Part shown: piece after piece, positions 1-9,437 of the stretch
Position numbering within the stretch: position 1 is the first letter of the stretch
How the letters are laid out: each line of letters begins with the position of its first letter
NCBI RefSeq assembly: GCF_028689295.1
Contig: NZ_JAQTWL010000003.1
Location: 1-60,468, forward strand
Direction of reading: 5' to 3'
Length of the DNA stretch: 60,468 nucleotides
Source of the DNA: Rhodoferax sp.
GTDB taxonomy: Bacteria; Pseudomonadota; Gammaproteobacteria; Burkholderiales; Burkholderiaceae_C
Made by a program: the position numbers and the translations under genes
The notes under the pieces: model-generated
Databases searched by the model: none
The model's input: the letters and a program-made list of their open reading frames with translations, nothing else
Told to the model about the DNA's origin: nothing

Positions 1-1
1 C

Positions 2-622
2 AATTTGCGCTCTGTCTCGCAAGCAGTCCAAGCGGCGGCTGTGGGCACTGGCTTTGAAGTCGTGATCACCCAAGACCCCGATGTGGTGCGTGCTGCCCAA
101 CGCATTGTGCTGCCGGGCCGGGGCGCCATGCCGGATTGCATGCGCGAGCTGCGCGAATCGGGCTTGCAACAGTCGGTGCTGGAGGCCGCTGCCAGCAAAC
201 CCTTGTTTGGCGTCTGTGTGGGCATGCAAATGCTGTTGGACCACAGCGCGGAGGGGAATACGCCAGGTTTGGGCCTGATTCATGGCGAGGTCATCAAATT
301 CGATCTGGCGGGTCAACTGCAACCCGATGGCAGCCGCTACAAGGTGCCGCAAATGGGCTGGAACCAAGTGTGGCGCAACAACCATGGCGGCGCTCCGCAC
401 CCAGTTTGGGGCGACGTGCCAGACGGCAGCTATTTCTATTTTGTTCACAGCTTTTACGCCAAACCGTCTGATCCACGCCACAGCGTGGGCGAAACCGACT
501 ATGGTCAGCGCTTTAGTTCGGCCATTGCCCGTGATAATATTTTTGCCACCCAGTTTCACCCTGAAAAAAGCGCCGAACATGGCCTGAGCCTGTACCGTAA
601 TTTCCTCCACTGGAATCCTTGA
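2..622 (+). CDS. hisH: Imidazole glycerol phosphate synthase, glutaminase subunit (5' end outside window)
   Basis: Glutamine amidotransferase half of IGP synthase: it releases ammonia from glutamine and passes it to HisF in histidine biosynthesis in the cytoplasm. The class I nucleophile motif GVCVGMQ and the His-Glu pair in FHPEKS are visible, so the triad is intact. The reading frame is open to the first base (NLRSVSQAV). HisH proteins normally begin with a few residues ending in GMGN before this point, so the true start lies just upstream and a TTG inside the window is not the start. First of five consecutive his genes. Confidence 0.96.
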   Translation, partial: NLRSVSQAVQAAAVGTGFEVVITQDPDVVRAAQRIVLPGRGAMPDCMRELRESGLQQSVLEAAASKPLFGVCVGMQMLLDHSAEGNTPGLGLIHGEVIKFDLAGQLQPDGSRYKVPQMGWNQVWRNNHGGAPHPVWGDVPDGSYFYFVHSFYAKPSDPRHSVGETDYGQRFSSAIARDNIFATQFHPEKSAEHGLSLYRNFLHWNP

Positions 623-687
623 ACTCTTTGTCTCACCGTTATGGCTGCGCCAGCCGAAGCCTATTCACTCCCTCCCACTGAAGCATC

Positions 688-1428
688 ATGCTTTTAATTC
701 CCGCGATTGATCTTAAAGACGGCCATTGCGTGCGCCTGCAGCAAGGCGACATGGCACTTTCCACCACCTTCAGCGAAGAGCCATCGATCATGGCGCGCAG
801 CTGGGTTGACAAGGGCGCGCGCCGGGTGCATTTGGTGGACTTGAATGGCGCCTTTGCCGGACAGCCCAAGAATGAGGCGGCGATTCGCAAAATACTCAAA
901 ACGATAGGCAGCGAGGTCGATGTGCAACTGGGCGGCGGCATTCGGGACTTGGACACCATCGAGCGCTACCTGGATGCTGGCTTGCGCTACGTCATCATCG
1001 GTACTGCGGCGGTGCGTAACCCTGGGTTTTTGCAGGATGCCTGCACGGCTTTTGGCGGCCACATCATCGTCGGACTGGATGCCAAGGACGGCAAGGTGGC
1101 CACTGACGGCTGGAGCAAGCTCACGCGCCACGATGTTGTGGATTTGGGCAAGAAGTTCGAAGACTTCGGCGTCGAATCCATCATCTACACCGACATTGGC
1201 CGCGACGGCATGCTCACTGGCATTAACATCGAGGCCACGGTGCGCCTGGCGCAGGCGCTGACGATTCCGGTGATCGCCTCGGGCGGCCTGAGCAGCATGG
1301 CTGACATCGAAGCCTTGTGCGCAGTGGAAGACGAAGGCATCGACGGCGTCATCTGCGGTCGCGCCATTTACAGTGGCGATCTGGACTTTGAAGCTGCACA
1401 AGAATTGGCTGATGAGCTGAATGGCTGA
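688..1428 (+). CDS. hisA: Phosphoribosylformimino-5-aminoimidazole carboxamide ribotide isomerase
   Basis: HisA catalyses the Amadori rearrangement of ProFAR to PRFAR, the step just before HisHF. The protein is 246 residues, the usual size for this TIM barrel. The N-terminal PAIDLKDG motif carries the catalytic base Asp, and YTDIGRDGM holds the second catalytic Asp. Phosphate-binding glycine loops (QLGGGIR, ASGGLSS) occur in both half-barrels. It lies 65 bp after hisH and 15 bp before hisF, consistent with one operon. Confidence 0.97.
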   Translation: MLLIPAIDLKDGHCVRLQQGDMALSTTFSEEPSIMARSWVDKGARRVHLVDLNGAFAGQPKNEAAIRKILKTIGSEVDVQLGGGIRDLDTIERYLDAGLRYVIIGTAAVRNPGFLQDACTAFGGHIIVGLDAKDGKVATDGWSKLTRHDVVDLGKKFEDFGVESIIYTDIGRDGMLTGINIEATVRLAQALTIPVIASGGLSSMADIEALCAVEDEGIDGVICGRAIYSGDLDFEAAQELADELNG

Positions 1429-1443
1429 TCAGCAGACATTACC

Positions 1444-2244
1444 GTGCTAGCCAAGCGCATCATTCCCTGCCTTGACGTCACCGGCGGGCGGGTCGTCAAG
1501 GGCGTCAACTTTGTCGAGTTGCGCGATGCGGGTGACCCGGTAGAAATCGCTGCGCGCTACAACGAGCAGGGCGCTGACGAGCTCACTTTTCTCGACATCA
1601 CCGCCACCAGCGACGGGCGCGATTTGATTCTGCACATCATCGAGGCGGTGGCCAGCCAGGTTTTCATCCCGCTCACCGTGGGCGGTGGCGTGCGCACGGT
1701 CGATGACGTGCGCCGCCTGCTCAACGCTGGCGCTGACAAAACCAGTTTCAACTCGGCAGCCATTGCCAATCCGCAGGTCATTCGCGACGCCTCGGGCAAA
1801 TACGGCGCACAGTGCATCGTGGTGGCGATTGATGCCAAACGTCGTAGCGGTGCTGATCTTCAGCGCTTGGGTGCCAGTGGGCAAATCCTGGGTGAAGGTT
1901 GGGATGTTTATAGCCACGGCGGGCGCAAGAACACCGGCTTGGATGCGGTGGCCTGGGCGCGCCAGATGGCCGACTTTGGCGCAGGCGAGATTTTGCTCAC
2001 CAGCATGGACCGAGATGGCACCAAGGCGGGTTTTGACCTGGAACTCACCCGGGCGGTCAGCGACGCGGTGGGCGTGCCCGTGATCGCATCGGGCGGCGTC
2101 GGCACGCTGGACCACCTGGCCGACGGCATTCAAATTGGCGGCGCCGATGCAGTGCTGGCGGCCAGCATTTTTCATTACGGCGAGTTCACCGTGGCGCAGG
2201 CCAAGGCCCATATGGCGGTGCGCGGCATCCCGGTCAGAATCTGA
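1444..2244 (+). CDS. hisF: Imidazole glycerol phosphate synthase, cyclase subunit
   Basis: HisF uses ammonia from HisH to convert PRFAR to IGP and AICAR. It is a TIM barrel of 266 residues with the N-terminal IPCLDV (catalytic Asp) and the second catalytic Asp in TSMDRDGT. The start codon is GTG, 15 bp after hisA; the N terminus ([11 protein letters not shown]) matches the family, so an upstream start is not needed. It is about ten residues longer than typical because of a small insertion between the AIDAKR strand and the HGGRK loop. Confidence 0.96.
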   Translation: MLAKRIIPCLDVTGGRVVKGVNFVELRDAGDPVEIAARYNEQGADELTFLDITATSDGRDLILHIIEAVASQVFIPLTVGGGVRTVDDVRRLLNAGADKTSFNSAAIANPQVIRDASGKYGAQCIVVAIDAKRRSGADLQRLGASGQILGEGWDVYSHGGRKNTGLDAVAWARQMADFGAGEILLTSMDRDGTKAGFDLELTRAVSDAVGVPVIASGGVGTLDHLADGIQIGGADAVLAASIFHYGEFTVAQAKAHMAVRGIPVRI

Positions 2245-2338
2245 AAATTTGCGCCACGGCCCAAGGCAACGCGAAGGGGTTTGCTCTGTCGTCAACAATT
2301 CTCCTGAGGTTGGCTGGCCAATCATCGACAATTCGCCC

Positions 2339-2731
2339 ATGAACTTTCTCGATCAACTGAAATGGGACGCGCAAGGCCTGATTCCTGCCATTGCGCAGGA
2401 GCAGGGCAGTGGCGATGTACTGATGATGGCCTGGATGAACCGCGAGGCGCTGCAAAAAACCGCTGAGCTGGGGCGCGCTGTGTATTTCAGCCGCTCGCGC
2501 AACAAACTGTGGTTCAAAGGCGAGGAGTCCGGCCACGTGCAAACCGTGCATGAAATCCGCGTTGATTGCGATCAGGACGTGATTTTGCTCAAGGTCACGC
2601 AAACCGGCCACACACCGGGTCTGGCCTGTCACACCGGACGTCACAGCTGTTTTTTCAGGGTGTATGACAATGGCGCCTGGAAAGTTGTTGATCCGGTTCT
2701 GAAAGACCCGCAAACCATTTACAAAAGCTGA
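2339..2731 (+). CDS. hisI: Phosphoribosyl-AMP cyclohydrolase
   Basis: HisI opens the adenine ring of PR-AMP, the third step of histidine synthesis. The 130-residue protein keeps the Mg-binding cluster VDCDQD and the Zn-binding cysteines in [11 protein letters not shown]. The frame is open further upstream, but ATG at 2339 gives the normal family length and N terminus (MNFLDQLKW). No clear Shine-Dalgarno sequence is seen close to it. HisI and HisE are separate proteins here, as is usual in betaproteobacteria, and overlap by one base (TGATG). Confidence 0.95.
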   Translation: MNFLDQLKWDAQGLIPAIAQEQGSGDVLMMAWMNREALQKTAELGRAVYFSRSRNKLWFKGEESGHVQTVHEIRVDCDQDVILLKVTQTGHTPGLACHTGRHSCFFRVYDNGAWKVVDPVLKDPQTIYKS

Positions 2732-3123
2732 TGAGCCCCGATAAAAATTCTGCCGATTCCCTGGCGGCACTGGCCGCCGTGATCGCCTCGCGCCTGCCGG
2801 CCCGAGGTGGCGACCCCGAGGCCAGCTATGTGGCGAGGCTGCTGCACAAAGGCCCGGACGCCTTTCTGAAAAAAATTGGCGAGGAGGCTACCGAGGTGGT
2901 GATGGCAGCCAAGGACGCCGACCACGGTGGCGACAAGCGCAAGATCGTCTGTGAAGTGGCCGACCTGTGGTTTCACAGCATGATCGCGCTGGCCCATTAC
3001 GGCCTGAGTCCGGCTGATGTGATTGCCGAACTGCAGCGCCGCGAAGGCACCAGCGGTCTGGAAGAAAAAGCCATGCGCAAGGTCAAGGCGCGCGAGGCGC
3101 AGTCTCAAGGAGAAAACTCATGA
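2731..3123 (+). CDS. hisE: Phosphoribosyl-ATP pyrophosphatase
   Basis: HisE hydrolyses PR-ATP to PR-AMP and pyrophosphate, the second step of histidine synthesis. It is a 130-residue MazG-fold protein with the motif [13 protein letters not shown], whose acidic residues bind Mg, and a following EVADLWFH helix. The N terminus is slightly longer than average. Its start overlaps the hisI stop by one base, and its own stop overlaps the next gene as ATGA, so translation is probably coupled along the string. Confidence 0.94.
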   Translation: MSPDKNSADSLAALAAVIASRLPARGGDPEASYVARLLHKGPDAFLKKIGEEATEVVMAAKDADHGGDKRKIVCEVADLWFHSMIALAHYGLSPADVIAELQRREGTSGLEEKAMRKVKAREAQSQGENS

Positions 3124-3545
3124 CCCAGGATTTCACCACCCCTGAAAACCCCAAGGCTGGTGCAGAGTGGCGCGAACTGGACCTGCAAACGCTCAACGGG
3201 CTCAATGCTTGGGGGACAGTCAGCTACGTCTTGCATTTAATCGTGGCAGTGGGCGCGCTGATTCCGGGCGGCCAGTTCGGCCCGCTGCTGCTCATCATTG
3301 CGTTGGTGATCGACCTGGTCAAGCGCGACGACGCGGCGGGAACCTGGCACGCTTCGCACTTCAGCTGGCGCATTCGCACGGTCATTATCGCAGCGCTGCT
3401 CTACTTGGTCACGGCGCCGCTCTGGCTGCTGCTGTTCCTGCCGGGCTGGCTGGCCTGGTTGGCCATTTCGGTCTGGTTCCTGTACCGCATCGTGCTGGGC
3501 ATGGTGCGCATGAACAAAGGTGTGCCAATGGAGATACCAGCATGA
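3120..3545 (+). CDS. Small integral membrane protein (DUF4870-like)
   Basis: A 141-residue protein with a short soluble N terminus and about four hydrophobic segments (roughly residues 35-50, 55-68, 88-105 and 108-125). The pattern resembles DUF4870-type membrane proteins. No catalytic motif is visible and the function is unknown. It overlaps hisE (ATGA) and the HIT gene (ATGA), so it is co-transcribed with histidine genes, though that order may reflect shared transcription rather than shared function. Confidence 0.7.
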   Translation: MTQDFTTPENPKAGAEWRELDLQTLNGLNAWGTVSYVLHLIVAVGALIPGGQFGPLLLIIALVIDLVKRDDAAGTWHASHFSWRIRTVIIAALLYLVTAPLWLLLFLPGWLAWLAISVWFLYRIVLGMVRMNKGVPMEIPA

Positions 3546-3916
3546 TCGAACACGTGGTTCCGAGTGATCCGGATTGTCTGTTTTGCAAAATTGTGGCTGG
3601 CAAAATCCCGTCAAAGCAGGTTTATCAAGATGATGAGTTGTACGCTTTCCACGACATCCACCCGTGGGCGCCGGTGCATTTCCTGATCATTCCCAAGCTG
3701 CATATTCCGTCCATGGCGCTGTTGACGGAGGAGCACGCGGCACTGATGGGGCGCATGATGGTGCTGATTCCCAAACTGGCCTTGCAGGAAGGCTGCAATC
3801 CCTACCCCGAGGGCGGCTTCCGGATGCTGGCCAACACAGGTGCCGAAGGCGCTCAGGAGGTGCACCATTTGCATGTGCATGTCATGGGCGGTCCACGCCC
3901 CTGGTTGCGGGGTTAA
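3542..3916 (+). CDS. HIT-family (HINT-type) nucleotide-binding protein
   Basis: Histidine triad protein of 124 residues. The triad reads HHLHVHVMGG near the C terminus, and the N-terminal CLFCKI pair plus downstream histidines could bind zinc. Family members hydrolyse nucleoside phosphoramidates such as AMP-lysine. The ATG at 3542 overlaps the preceding stop; a longer in-frame extension upstream belongs to the neighbour's DNA and was discarded. Its place between hisE and tatA is common in betaproteobacteria. Confidence 0.92.
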   Translation: MIEHVVPSDPDCLFCKIVAGKIPSKQVYQDDELYAFHDIHPWAPVHFLIIPKLHIPSMALLTEEHAALMGRMMVLIPKLALQEGCNPYPEGGFRMLANTGAEGAQEVHHLHVHVMGGPRPWLRG

Positions 3917-3929
3917 ATTTTCCTTTTCC

Positions 3930-3950
3930 GGCGCGCCAATCAGGTGCGCC
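3930..3950. other. GC-rich hairpin between HIT gene and tatA
   Basis: Eight base pairs (GGCGCGCC / GGTGCGCC, one G-T wobble) around an AATCA loop. No run of T follows on the plus strand, so it is not a standard Rho-independent terminator. It could attenuate transcription into tatA or stabilise the upstream mRNA 3' end. Confidence 0.35.
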
Positions 3951-3983
3951 CATTAAAATCCACGCATTCATTAGGAGACCGCA

Positions 3984-4223
3984 ATGGGTTCATTTTCTAT
4001 TTGGCATTGGTTGATTGTTCTGTTGATCGTCATCATGGTGTTTGGCACCAAAAAGCTCAAAAACCTCGGAGGCGACCTTGGGGGCGCGGTCAAGGGCTTC
4101 AAAGAAGGCATGAAGGAGGGCGGCGCTGCGCCTGAAGAAAAGCCTGCCGAGAGCGCCCAGGTGGCCAATGCTGCCGCCGCTGAAAAAACCACGATCGACG
4201 TGGAAGCCAAGCAAAAGTCGTGA
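3984..4223 (+). CDS. tatA: Sec-independent protein translocase subunit TatA
   Basis: TatA forms the size-variable pore of the twin-arginine translocase. The 79-residue protein has one N-terminal membrane helix ([17 protein letters not shown]), the conserved FG hinge, then an amphipathic helix ([11 protein letters not shown]) and a charged, Ala- and Glu-rich tail. A good ribosome site (AGGAG) precedes the ATG. Probable Tat substrates in this window include PetA and the DUF882 protein at 41877. Confidence 0.96.
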   Translation: MGSFSIWHWLIVLLIVIMVFGTKKLKNLGGDLGGAVKGFKEGMKEGGAAPEEKPAESAQVANAAAAEKTTIDVEAKQKS

Positions 4224-4265
4224 TCAGTGCATGGTTGGCGGGTTCTGGCCTGGCGCTAGGTTCGC

Positions 4266-4739
4266 ATGATTGATCTGGGTATTTCCAAGCTGGTCATGAT
4301 CGGTGCGGTGGCCTTGATCGTCATCGGCCCCGAAAAATTGCCACGTGTGGCGCGCACCGTCGGCGCCCTGATCGGCAAGGCGCAGCGCTATGTGAGCGAT
4401 GTCAAGGCTGAGGTCAGTCGTTCCATGGAGCTCGATGAGCTCAAGAAGATGAAGGAAACGGTCGAGAGCGCGGCCAAGGATGTCAGCCAGTCGATGCAAA
4501 CCAGTGCGTCAGATTTCGAAAAAACCTGGGCCGAGGCCACCAGCACGGCCTCCGAGCCTGGTTCAGACTATCAGGTCACCCTGCCGGAAGTCGTGCCCGA
4601 GTACCGTCACCCCAATAAAAATTGGCGCCTCAAGCAAGGGGCCACGCCCAACTGGTTCAAGGCCCGCGCCGGTGTGCGCACCAAAGCCCTGTCGGGCGCG
4701 GCCCGGGTTGCGCGGTTTCGCCCCACCAAATTCAATTGA
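4266..4739 (+). CDS. tatB: Sec-independent protein translocase subunit TatB
   Basis: TatB works with TatC as the receptor for twin-arginine signal peptides. The 157-residue protein starts with the typical [13 protein letters not shown] helix and the GPEKLP hinge, then a long charged amphipathic region likely to form a coiled coil (residues 35-80). The C-terminal part is variable in the family. It overlaps tatC by one base (TGATG). Confidence 0.96.
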   Translation: MIDLGISKLVMIGAVALIVIGPEKLPRVARTVGALIGKAQRYVSDVKAEVSRSMELDELKKMKETVESAAKDVSQSMQTSASDFEKTWAEATSTASEPGSDYQVTLPEVVPEYRHPNKNWRLKQGATPNWFKARAGVRTKALSGAARVARFRPTKFN

Positions 4740-5536
4740 TGACTGATTCCCCCCAAAAAGACGACGAGCTGGCCGGTACCGAGCAGCCGTTTGTGGCCCA
4801 CTTGGTTGAGTTGCGCGACCGCTTGGTCAAAGCGTTTATAGCCGTTGCAGTGGTCGCTGTTGTGTTGGGCATCTATCCCGGCCCAGGGGCGTTGTACGAC
4901 CTGATGGCTGCGCCCCTGGTGGCCCATCTGCCCAAGGGGGCGACGCTGATAGCGACTTCGGTCGTGTCGCCCTTCATGGTGCCGCTCAAGGTGCTGCTGA
5001 TGGCGTCCTTCATGATCGCCTTGCCGGTGGTGCTCTATCAGTTGTGGGCGTTCGTGGCGCCCGGCCTGTACTCGCACGAGAAAAAACTTGTTCTGCCGCT
5101 GGTGGTGTCGAGCACCGTGCTGTTTTTCATGGGCGTTGCGTTCTGCTACTTTTTCGTCTTTGGCCGCGTTTTTGCCTTTATTCAGAGCTTTGCCCCGGCC
5201 AGCATCACAGCTTCCCCCGACATCGAGGCTTATCTGGGCTTTGTACTGTCGATGTTTCTGGCCTTTGGCATGGCATTTGAAGTGCCGGTCGTGGTGGTGG
5301 TACTGGCGCGCATGGGCATATTCAGCATTCAAAAGCTCAAGGAATTCCGCGGCTATTTTGTCGTGCTGGCCTTCATCATCGCGGCCATCGTGACGCCGCC
5401 GGATGTGGTGTCGCAACTGGCGCTGGCCATTCCCATGTGTCTGCTGTACGAAGTGGGCATCTGGGCTGCGCAAATCTTCATTCGGCAAACCAAAGCGCCC
5501 GATGAGGCTGCTGAAACGACCGGCAGTCAAAGCTGA
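4739..5536 (+). CDS. tatC: Sec-independent protein translocase subunit TatC
   Basis: TatC is the six-helix membrane core that binds the RR motif of Tat precursors. The 265-residue protein has the conserved HLVELRDRL N terminus and the Phe/Glu-rich periplasmic loops of the family. The ATG at 4739 overlaps the tatB stop; an upstream in-frame extension lies inside tatB and is spurious. Last gene of the his-HIT-tat string; the next gene runs towards it and ends 5 bp away. Confidence 0.96.
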   Translation: MTDSPQKDDELAGTEQPFVAHLVELRDRLVKAFIAVAVVAVVLGIYPGPGALYDLMAAPLVAHLPKGATLIATSVVSPFMVPLKVLLMASFMIALPVVLYQLWAFVAPGLYSHEKKLVLPLVVSSTVLFFMGVAFCYFFVFGRVFAFIQSFAPASITASPDIEAYLGFVLSMFLAFGMAFEVPVVVVVLARMGIFSIQKLKEFRGYFVVLAFIIAAIVTPPDVVSQLALAIPMCLLYEVGIWAAQIFIRQTKAPDEAAETTGSQS

Positions 5537-5541
5537 ACAAA

Positions 5542-6684
5542 TTACTGTGCCTGACGGCGCGCTTTGGGTCGTACGCCGGGGGTGACCTGCAAATTTGTTT
5601 TGCCATCGGCGCGCTGCACCTCAAATGCGGCAGCCGTGCCAGGCTTGAGTGCTGCCACCTGGGTCAATAACTCGGCCACGTTGTGGACCTCGCGCCCCGC
5701 GACAGCGGTCACCACATCGCCCGGCTTCATGCCCGCCAAAGCGGCGGGGCCGTTCTGCAGCACACCGGTGATGATCACGCCCTGTCGGGCTGACACGCCA
5801 AAGGTTTGCGCCAATTCAGGGGTTAACTCGCTGGGCTCCACGCCAATCCAGCCGCGCGTGACCTGGCCATCTTTGACAATGCCTTCGAGCACGAGCTTGG
5901 CGGTGGACACAGGAATGGCAAAGCCAATGCCCATGCTGCCGCCCGAGCGCGAGTAAATCGCGGTGTTGATGCCCAGCAGGTTGCCCTCGATGTCCACCAG
6001 CGCGCCACCTGAATTGCCGGGGTTGATGGCGGCATCGGTCTGGATGAAGTTCTCGAAGGTGTTGATGCCCAACTGGTTTCGCCCCAGCGCGCTGACAATG
6101 CCGCTGGTTACGGTCTGGCCGACGCCAAAGGGGTTGCCGATGGCCAGCACCTGGTCGCCCACCTGCAGGCTGTCGGAGTTGCCCAGCACCATCACTGGCA
6201 GTCGGTCCAACTCGATTTTGAGTACGGCGAGGTCGGAGTCGGGGTCGGTGCCGATGACCTTGGCGGGCGCGCGACGGCTGTCATTGAGGATGACGTCAAT
6301 CTCATCGGCGCTTTCCACCACATGGTTGTTGGTCAAAATATAGCCATCGGCGCTCACAATCACGCCGCTGCCCAGCCCCACCTGCGGCGCATTGCCTTGT
6401 TCGCCAAAAAAGAATTTGAACCACGGGTCCATGTCGTGCGGACCCGATCTGGCGTTCTTGCTGGTGTTGATGCTGACCACGGCCGACGAAGACTTTTGCG
6501 CCGCCAGCCGGAAACTCCCGGGCGGCACGGTGGCTGCTTTCGTGGCGGGTGCCTCAATCAGGGCGACAGTGGTTGACCGGATGCCGCGGCCATCGAGCCA
6601 GGCCGGCTTGAGCGTGGCAACCACAAAATAGGCGGCCAGCAGCACCGTGACAGACTGGGAAAACAGGAGCCAAAATCTTTTCAT
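5542..6684 (-). CDS. Membrane-anchored trypsin-like protease with one PDZ domain (DegS/DegQ type)
   Basis: A 380-residue HtrA-family serine endopeptidase. An N-terminal membrane segment (about residues 6-24) anchors it with the catalytic domain in the periplasm. The triad is His121 (TNNHVV), Asp151 (DSDLAVLK) and Ser225 (NPGNSGGAL), followed by a single PDZ domain at about 280-370. One PDZ and an uncleaved anchor point to DegS/AlgW rather than DegP. No rseA or rseB is nearby, so a role in sigma-E signalling is not shown. The ATG at 6684 was chosen because the upstream extension lies in the divergent NIF3 gene. Confidence 0.93.
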   Translation of the reverse strand: MKRFWLLFSQSVTVLLAAYFVVATLKPAWLDGRGIRSTTVALIEAPATKAATVPPGSFRLAAQKSSSAVVSINTSKNARSGPHDMDPWFKFFFGEQGNAPQVGLGSGVIVSADGYILTNNHVVESADEIDVILNDSRRAPAKVIGTDPDSDLAVLKIELDRLPVMVLGNSDSLQVGDQVLAIGNPFGVGQTVTSGIVSALGRNQLGINTFENFIQTDAAINPGNSGGALVDIEGNLLGINTAIYSRSGGSMGIGFAIPVSTAKLVLEGIVKDGQVTRGWIGVEPSELTPELAQTFGVSARQGVIITGVLQNGPAALAGMKPGDVVTAVAGREVHNVAELLTQVAALKPGTAAAFEVQRADGKTNLQVTPGVRPKARRQAQ

Positions 6685-6867
6685 GACGATGCAGGCGCGT
6701 GGCCCGGTGAAAATGGAACAAGAAACATCTCGATAAATTGTAGGTGTCCTGACCCATTTCAAGAGCCGACCCCTGCCTGATGTCCGTACGGTTGGCCATC
6801 GGGTGGTTCGAGAAAGCTGCTTGACTTGTCCGTTTATCATCGCAGCGATAAAGGATCTGACCCAGAC

Positions 6868-7626
6868 ATGTGTGAACGAGCCGAACTCTTGAACGCTTTT
6901 GACGCGCTGCTGCAACCCGAGCGTTTTCGCGACTACGGCCCCAACGGCCTGCAAGTGGAAGGCCGCGCCCAGGTAAAAAAAATCGTCTCGGGCGTGACTG
7001 CCAACCGGGCCTTGATCGATGCCGCCATTGCGGCCCGGGCAGATGCCATCTTTGTCCACCACGGCTTGTTTTGGCGTGGCCAGGACGGCCGCGTCACCGG
7101 CTGGATGAAGCAGCGCCTGGCTTTGCTGCTGGCGCATGACATCAACCTGTTTGCCTACCATTTGCCGCTGGATGCACATCCCGACTTGGGCAACAACGCG
7201 CAGCTTGGCCTGCGGCTGGGGCTGTTGGCGCAGGCCCGTTTTGGCGAGCAGGAGCTGGGCTGTCTCGGGCAGCGCGCTGATGGCGCTCCTTTTGCGTCGT
7301 CGCAAGACTTGGCACAGCAGATTCAAATGGCCTTGAATCGACCGGTGGTGCTGGTGGATGATGCACATAAGGCGATCAAAAATATTGCCTGGTGCACGGG
7401 CGGCGCGCAAAGTTATTTCGAGGCCGCCATCGCAGCCGGGGCCGACGCCTTCATCACCGGCGAGATTTCCGAACCGCAAGCGCACTATGCGCGCGAGTGC
7501 GGTGTGGCCTATCTGGCTTGCGGCCACCACGCCAGCGAGCGCTACGGCGCGCCGGCAGTGGCCGCGCATGTGGCCGCCCAACTAGGGCTGGTGCACGAAT
7601 TCATCGACATCGACAACCCGGCCTGA
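6868..7626 (+). CDS. NIF3 / YbgI-family protein (GTP cyclohydrolase I type 2-like)
   Basis: A 252-residue protein of the NIF3 (DUF34) family, a conserved dinuclear-metal fold. Metal-site histidines are visible in VHHGLFW, AYHLPLD and GHHASER, with Glu in GEISEPQ. Proteins of this family are often named GTP cyclohydrolase I type 2, but the biological role is unsettled. The ATG at 6868 gives the family length; a TTG at 6826 would add a non-conserved stretch. It is divergent from the protease and 1 bp upstream of pdxA. Confidence 0.9.
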   Translation: MCERAELLNAFDALLQPERFRDYGPNGLQVEGRAQVKKIVSGVTANRALIDAAIAARADAIFVHHGLFWRGQDGRVTGWMKQRLALLLAHDINLFAYHLPLDAHPDLGNNAQLGLRLGLLAQARFGEQELGCLGQRADGAPFASSQDLAQQIQMALNRPVVLVDDAHKAIKNIAWCTGGAQSYFEAAIAAGADAFITGEISEPQAHYARECGVAYLACGHHASERYGAPAVAAHVAAQLGLVHEFIDIDNPA

Positions 7627-7627
7627 C

Positions 7628-8746
7628 ATGACTGAACGCTCACTTTCCCGACCCATTGCCGTCACCCTGGGCGACCCCGCCGGCATTGGCGCTGAGATCA
7701 TCGTCAAAGCGTTTCGGGATGCGCCTGATCTCACGCGAGGCTGTTTCGTGGTGGGCGATGTGGCCACCCTGCGCCGTGCGGCAGGCGTTGTGGCTGGCGC
7801 CGGCGTTGCCTTGCCGGTGGCCCTGTTGAGCGACGTGCAAGAGGCGCTGCACTGCCCGCCGCGCTGTGTGCCGGTATGGCAAATCGATTCGGCGGCGCTG
7901 CAAGGCGAGCCGCCACCCTCGCCACCCCCGTTTGGCCGGGTCAGCGCCAGGGCCGGACAACTGGCTGGTGATTGCGTGATCTGGGCGGCCAACGCTGCGC
8001 TGCGCGGCGAGGTGGCAGCCATGGTCACAGCGCCCCTCAACAAAGCCGCGTTGTCGCTGGCTGGAGCACCCTATGATGCTTTTCCGGGGCACACCGAGCT
8101 GCTGCAGGCATTGGCGGCGGCGCATGTGAAGACCACGGTGGCGCAACTGCCGGTGCGCATGATGCTGGCCAACGACGAGCTGCGTGTGGTGCTGGTCAGC
8201 ATTCATGTGTCGCTGCTGCAGGCTTTGGCGGCGGTGACGTTCGACCAGGTGTTGCAGACCTTGCTGATCACCCACCACGCCCTGCAAGCAGTTTTAGGGC
8301 ACCCGCCCAGAATCGGCGTGGCCGGCTTGAACCCGCATGCGGGCGAGGGCGGGCTGTTCGGCCGCGAAGAGCTTGACGTCGTTGGCCCGGCCGTGCTGGC
8401 CGCGCGCGCGCAAGGGGTGCTGGCCAGCGACCCGATCGCCCCCGACACGGTGTTCATGCGCGCCCGGGCGCAACACGGCCAGCCCGGCGAGTTCGATGTG
8501 GTGCTGGCCATGTACCACGACCAAGGCCTGATTCCGGTGAAATATCTGGGTGTGGACAAGGGCGTCAACGTGACGCTGGGCTTGCCCTTGGTGCGCACCA
8601 GCCCGGACCACGGCACTGCCTTCGACATTGCGGGCACCGGACGGGCCGATGCTGCCAGCCTGATCGAAGCCATTCGCGTGGCACGCCAATTGTGTAAAAC
8701 TCGCTACGTTGCGGGGTTTGGCGACACCGCCATATCGCATAAGTGA
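7628..8746 (+). CDS. pdxA: 4-hydroxythreonine-4-phosphate dehydrogenase
   Basis: PdxA oxidises 4-phosphohydroxy-L-threonine in pyridoxal 5'-phosphate synthesis. Conserved blocks are TLGDPAGIGAEI at the N terminus, VTAPLNKAAL, FPGHTELL, GLNPHAGEGG and MYHDQGLIP; the three His residues of the last blocks form the divalent metal site at the dimer interface. At 372 residues it is about 40 longer than average, mainly through an Ala- and Pro-rich insertion near residues 55-110. It is 1 bp after the NIF3 gene and likely co-transcribed with it. Confidence 0.93.
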   Translation: MTERSLSRPIAVTLGDPAGIGAEIIVKAFRDAPDLTRGCFVVGDVATLRRAAGVVAGAGVALPVALLSDVQEALHCPPRCVPVWQIDSAALQGEPPPSPPPFGRVSARAGQLAGDCVIWAANAALRGEVAAMVTAPLNKAALSLAGAPYDAFPGHTELLQALAAAHVKTTVAQLPVRMMLANDELRVVLVSIHVSLLQALAAVTFDQVLQTLLITHHALQAVLGHPPRIGVAGLNPHAGEGGLFGREELDVVGPAVLAARAQGVLASDPIAPDTVFMRARAQHGQPGEFDVVLAMYHDQGLIPVKYLGVDKGVNVTLGLPLVRTSPDHGTAFDIAGTGRADAASLIEAIRVARQLCKTRYVAGFGDTAISHK

Positions 8747-8808
8747 CAAAGGGCTCCGTTAGAATCAAGGGTTGTTACTAATATCCATCTTTTCCATTGA
8801 GGACACTC

Positions 8809-9426
8809 ATGAGTGAAACGCTTGCCGCAAGCGGCCCCATCGACCCGAGTAAAAGAACCTGGCTGATTGCATCTGGATGTGCCGGAGCAGTGGGCGGCCT
8901 CGCCGCAGCCGTTCCTTTTGTCAGTTCACTCCAACCCTCCGAGCGCGCCAAAGCCGCTGGTGCCGCGGTTGAGGCCGACATATCAGCCATCCAGCCAGGC
9001 GAAAAAATGACGGTCGAATGGCGTGGCAAGCCGGTCTGGATCGTGCGCCGCACGCCCGAACAACTGGCTGCTTTGCCAAAGCATAACGACCAGCTGGCCG
9101 ACCCCTTGTCGCAACGCAAGCCCAACGAGCAGGCCCCTGACTACGCCCGCAAGGACGAAACCCGCTCCATCAAGCCCGAATATCTGGTGGTGGTCGGTAT
9201 CTGCACGCATCTGGGTTGCTCGCCGTCGGAAAAATTCAAGGCCGGTCCTCAGCCCTCTCTGCCCGACGACTGGGCGGGAGGTTTTTTCTGCCCCTGCCAC
9301 GGCTCTACCTTTGACCTGGCCGGGCGCGTTTTCAAAAACAAGCCAGCGCCAGACAACCTCGAAGTGCCGCCGCACATGTATCTTTCCGACACCAAATTGC
9401 TCATTGGTGAAGACAAAAAAGCCTAA
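8809..9426 (+). CDS. petA: Ubiquinol-cytochrome c reductase, Rieske iron-sulfur subunit
   Basis: Rieske subunit of the bc1 complex, carrying electrons from quinol to cytochrome c1. The 205-residue protein has one N-terminal membrane segment (about 17-40) and the 2Fe-2S ligands in CTHLGC (Cys132, His134) and CPCHG (Cys161, His164), with the disulfide pair Cys137-Cys163. Family members are Tat substrates; here the signal is degenerate ([11 protein letters not shown], no clear RR pair). Start ATG 8809 has a GAGGA ribosome site; an upstream in-frame TTG was rejected. Confidence 0.97.
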   Translation: MSETLAASGPIDPSKRTWLIASGCAGAVGGLAAAVPFVSSLQPSERAKAAGAAVEADISAIQPGEKMTVEWRGKPVWIVRRTPEQLAALPKHNDQLADPLSQRKPNEQAPDYARKDETRSIKPEYLVVVGICTHLGCSPSEKFKAGPQPSLPDDWAGGFFCPCHGSTFDLAGRVFKNKPAPDNLEVPPHMYLSDTKLLIGEDKKA

Positions 9427-9437
9427 GGAGCAACAAC

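Noticed and set aside
4607..5530. Long minus-strand frame of 307 codons, His- and Arg-rich, opposite tatC
   Set aside because: It is antisense to a clear TatC and has the biased composition of a shadow frame; no family features.
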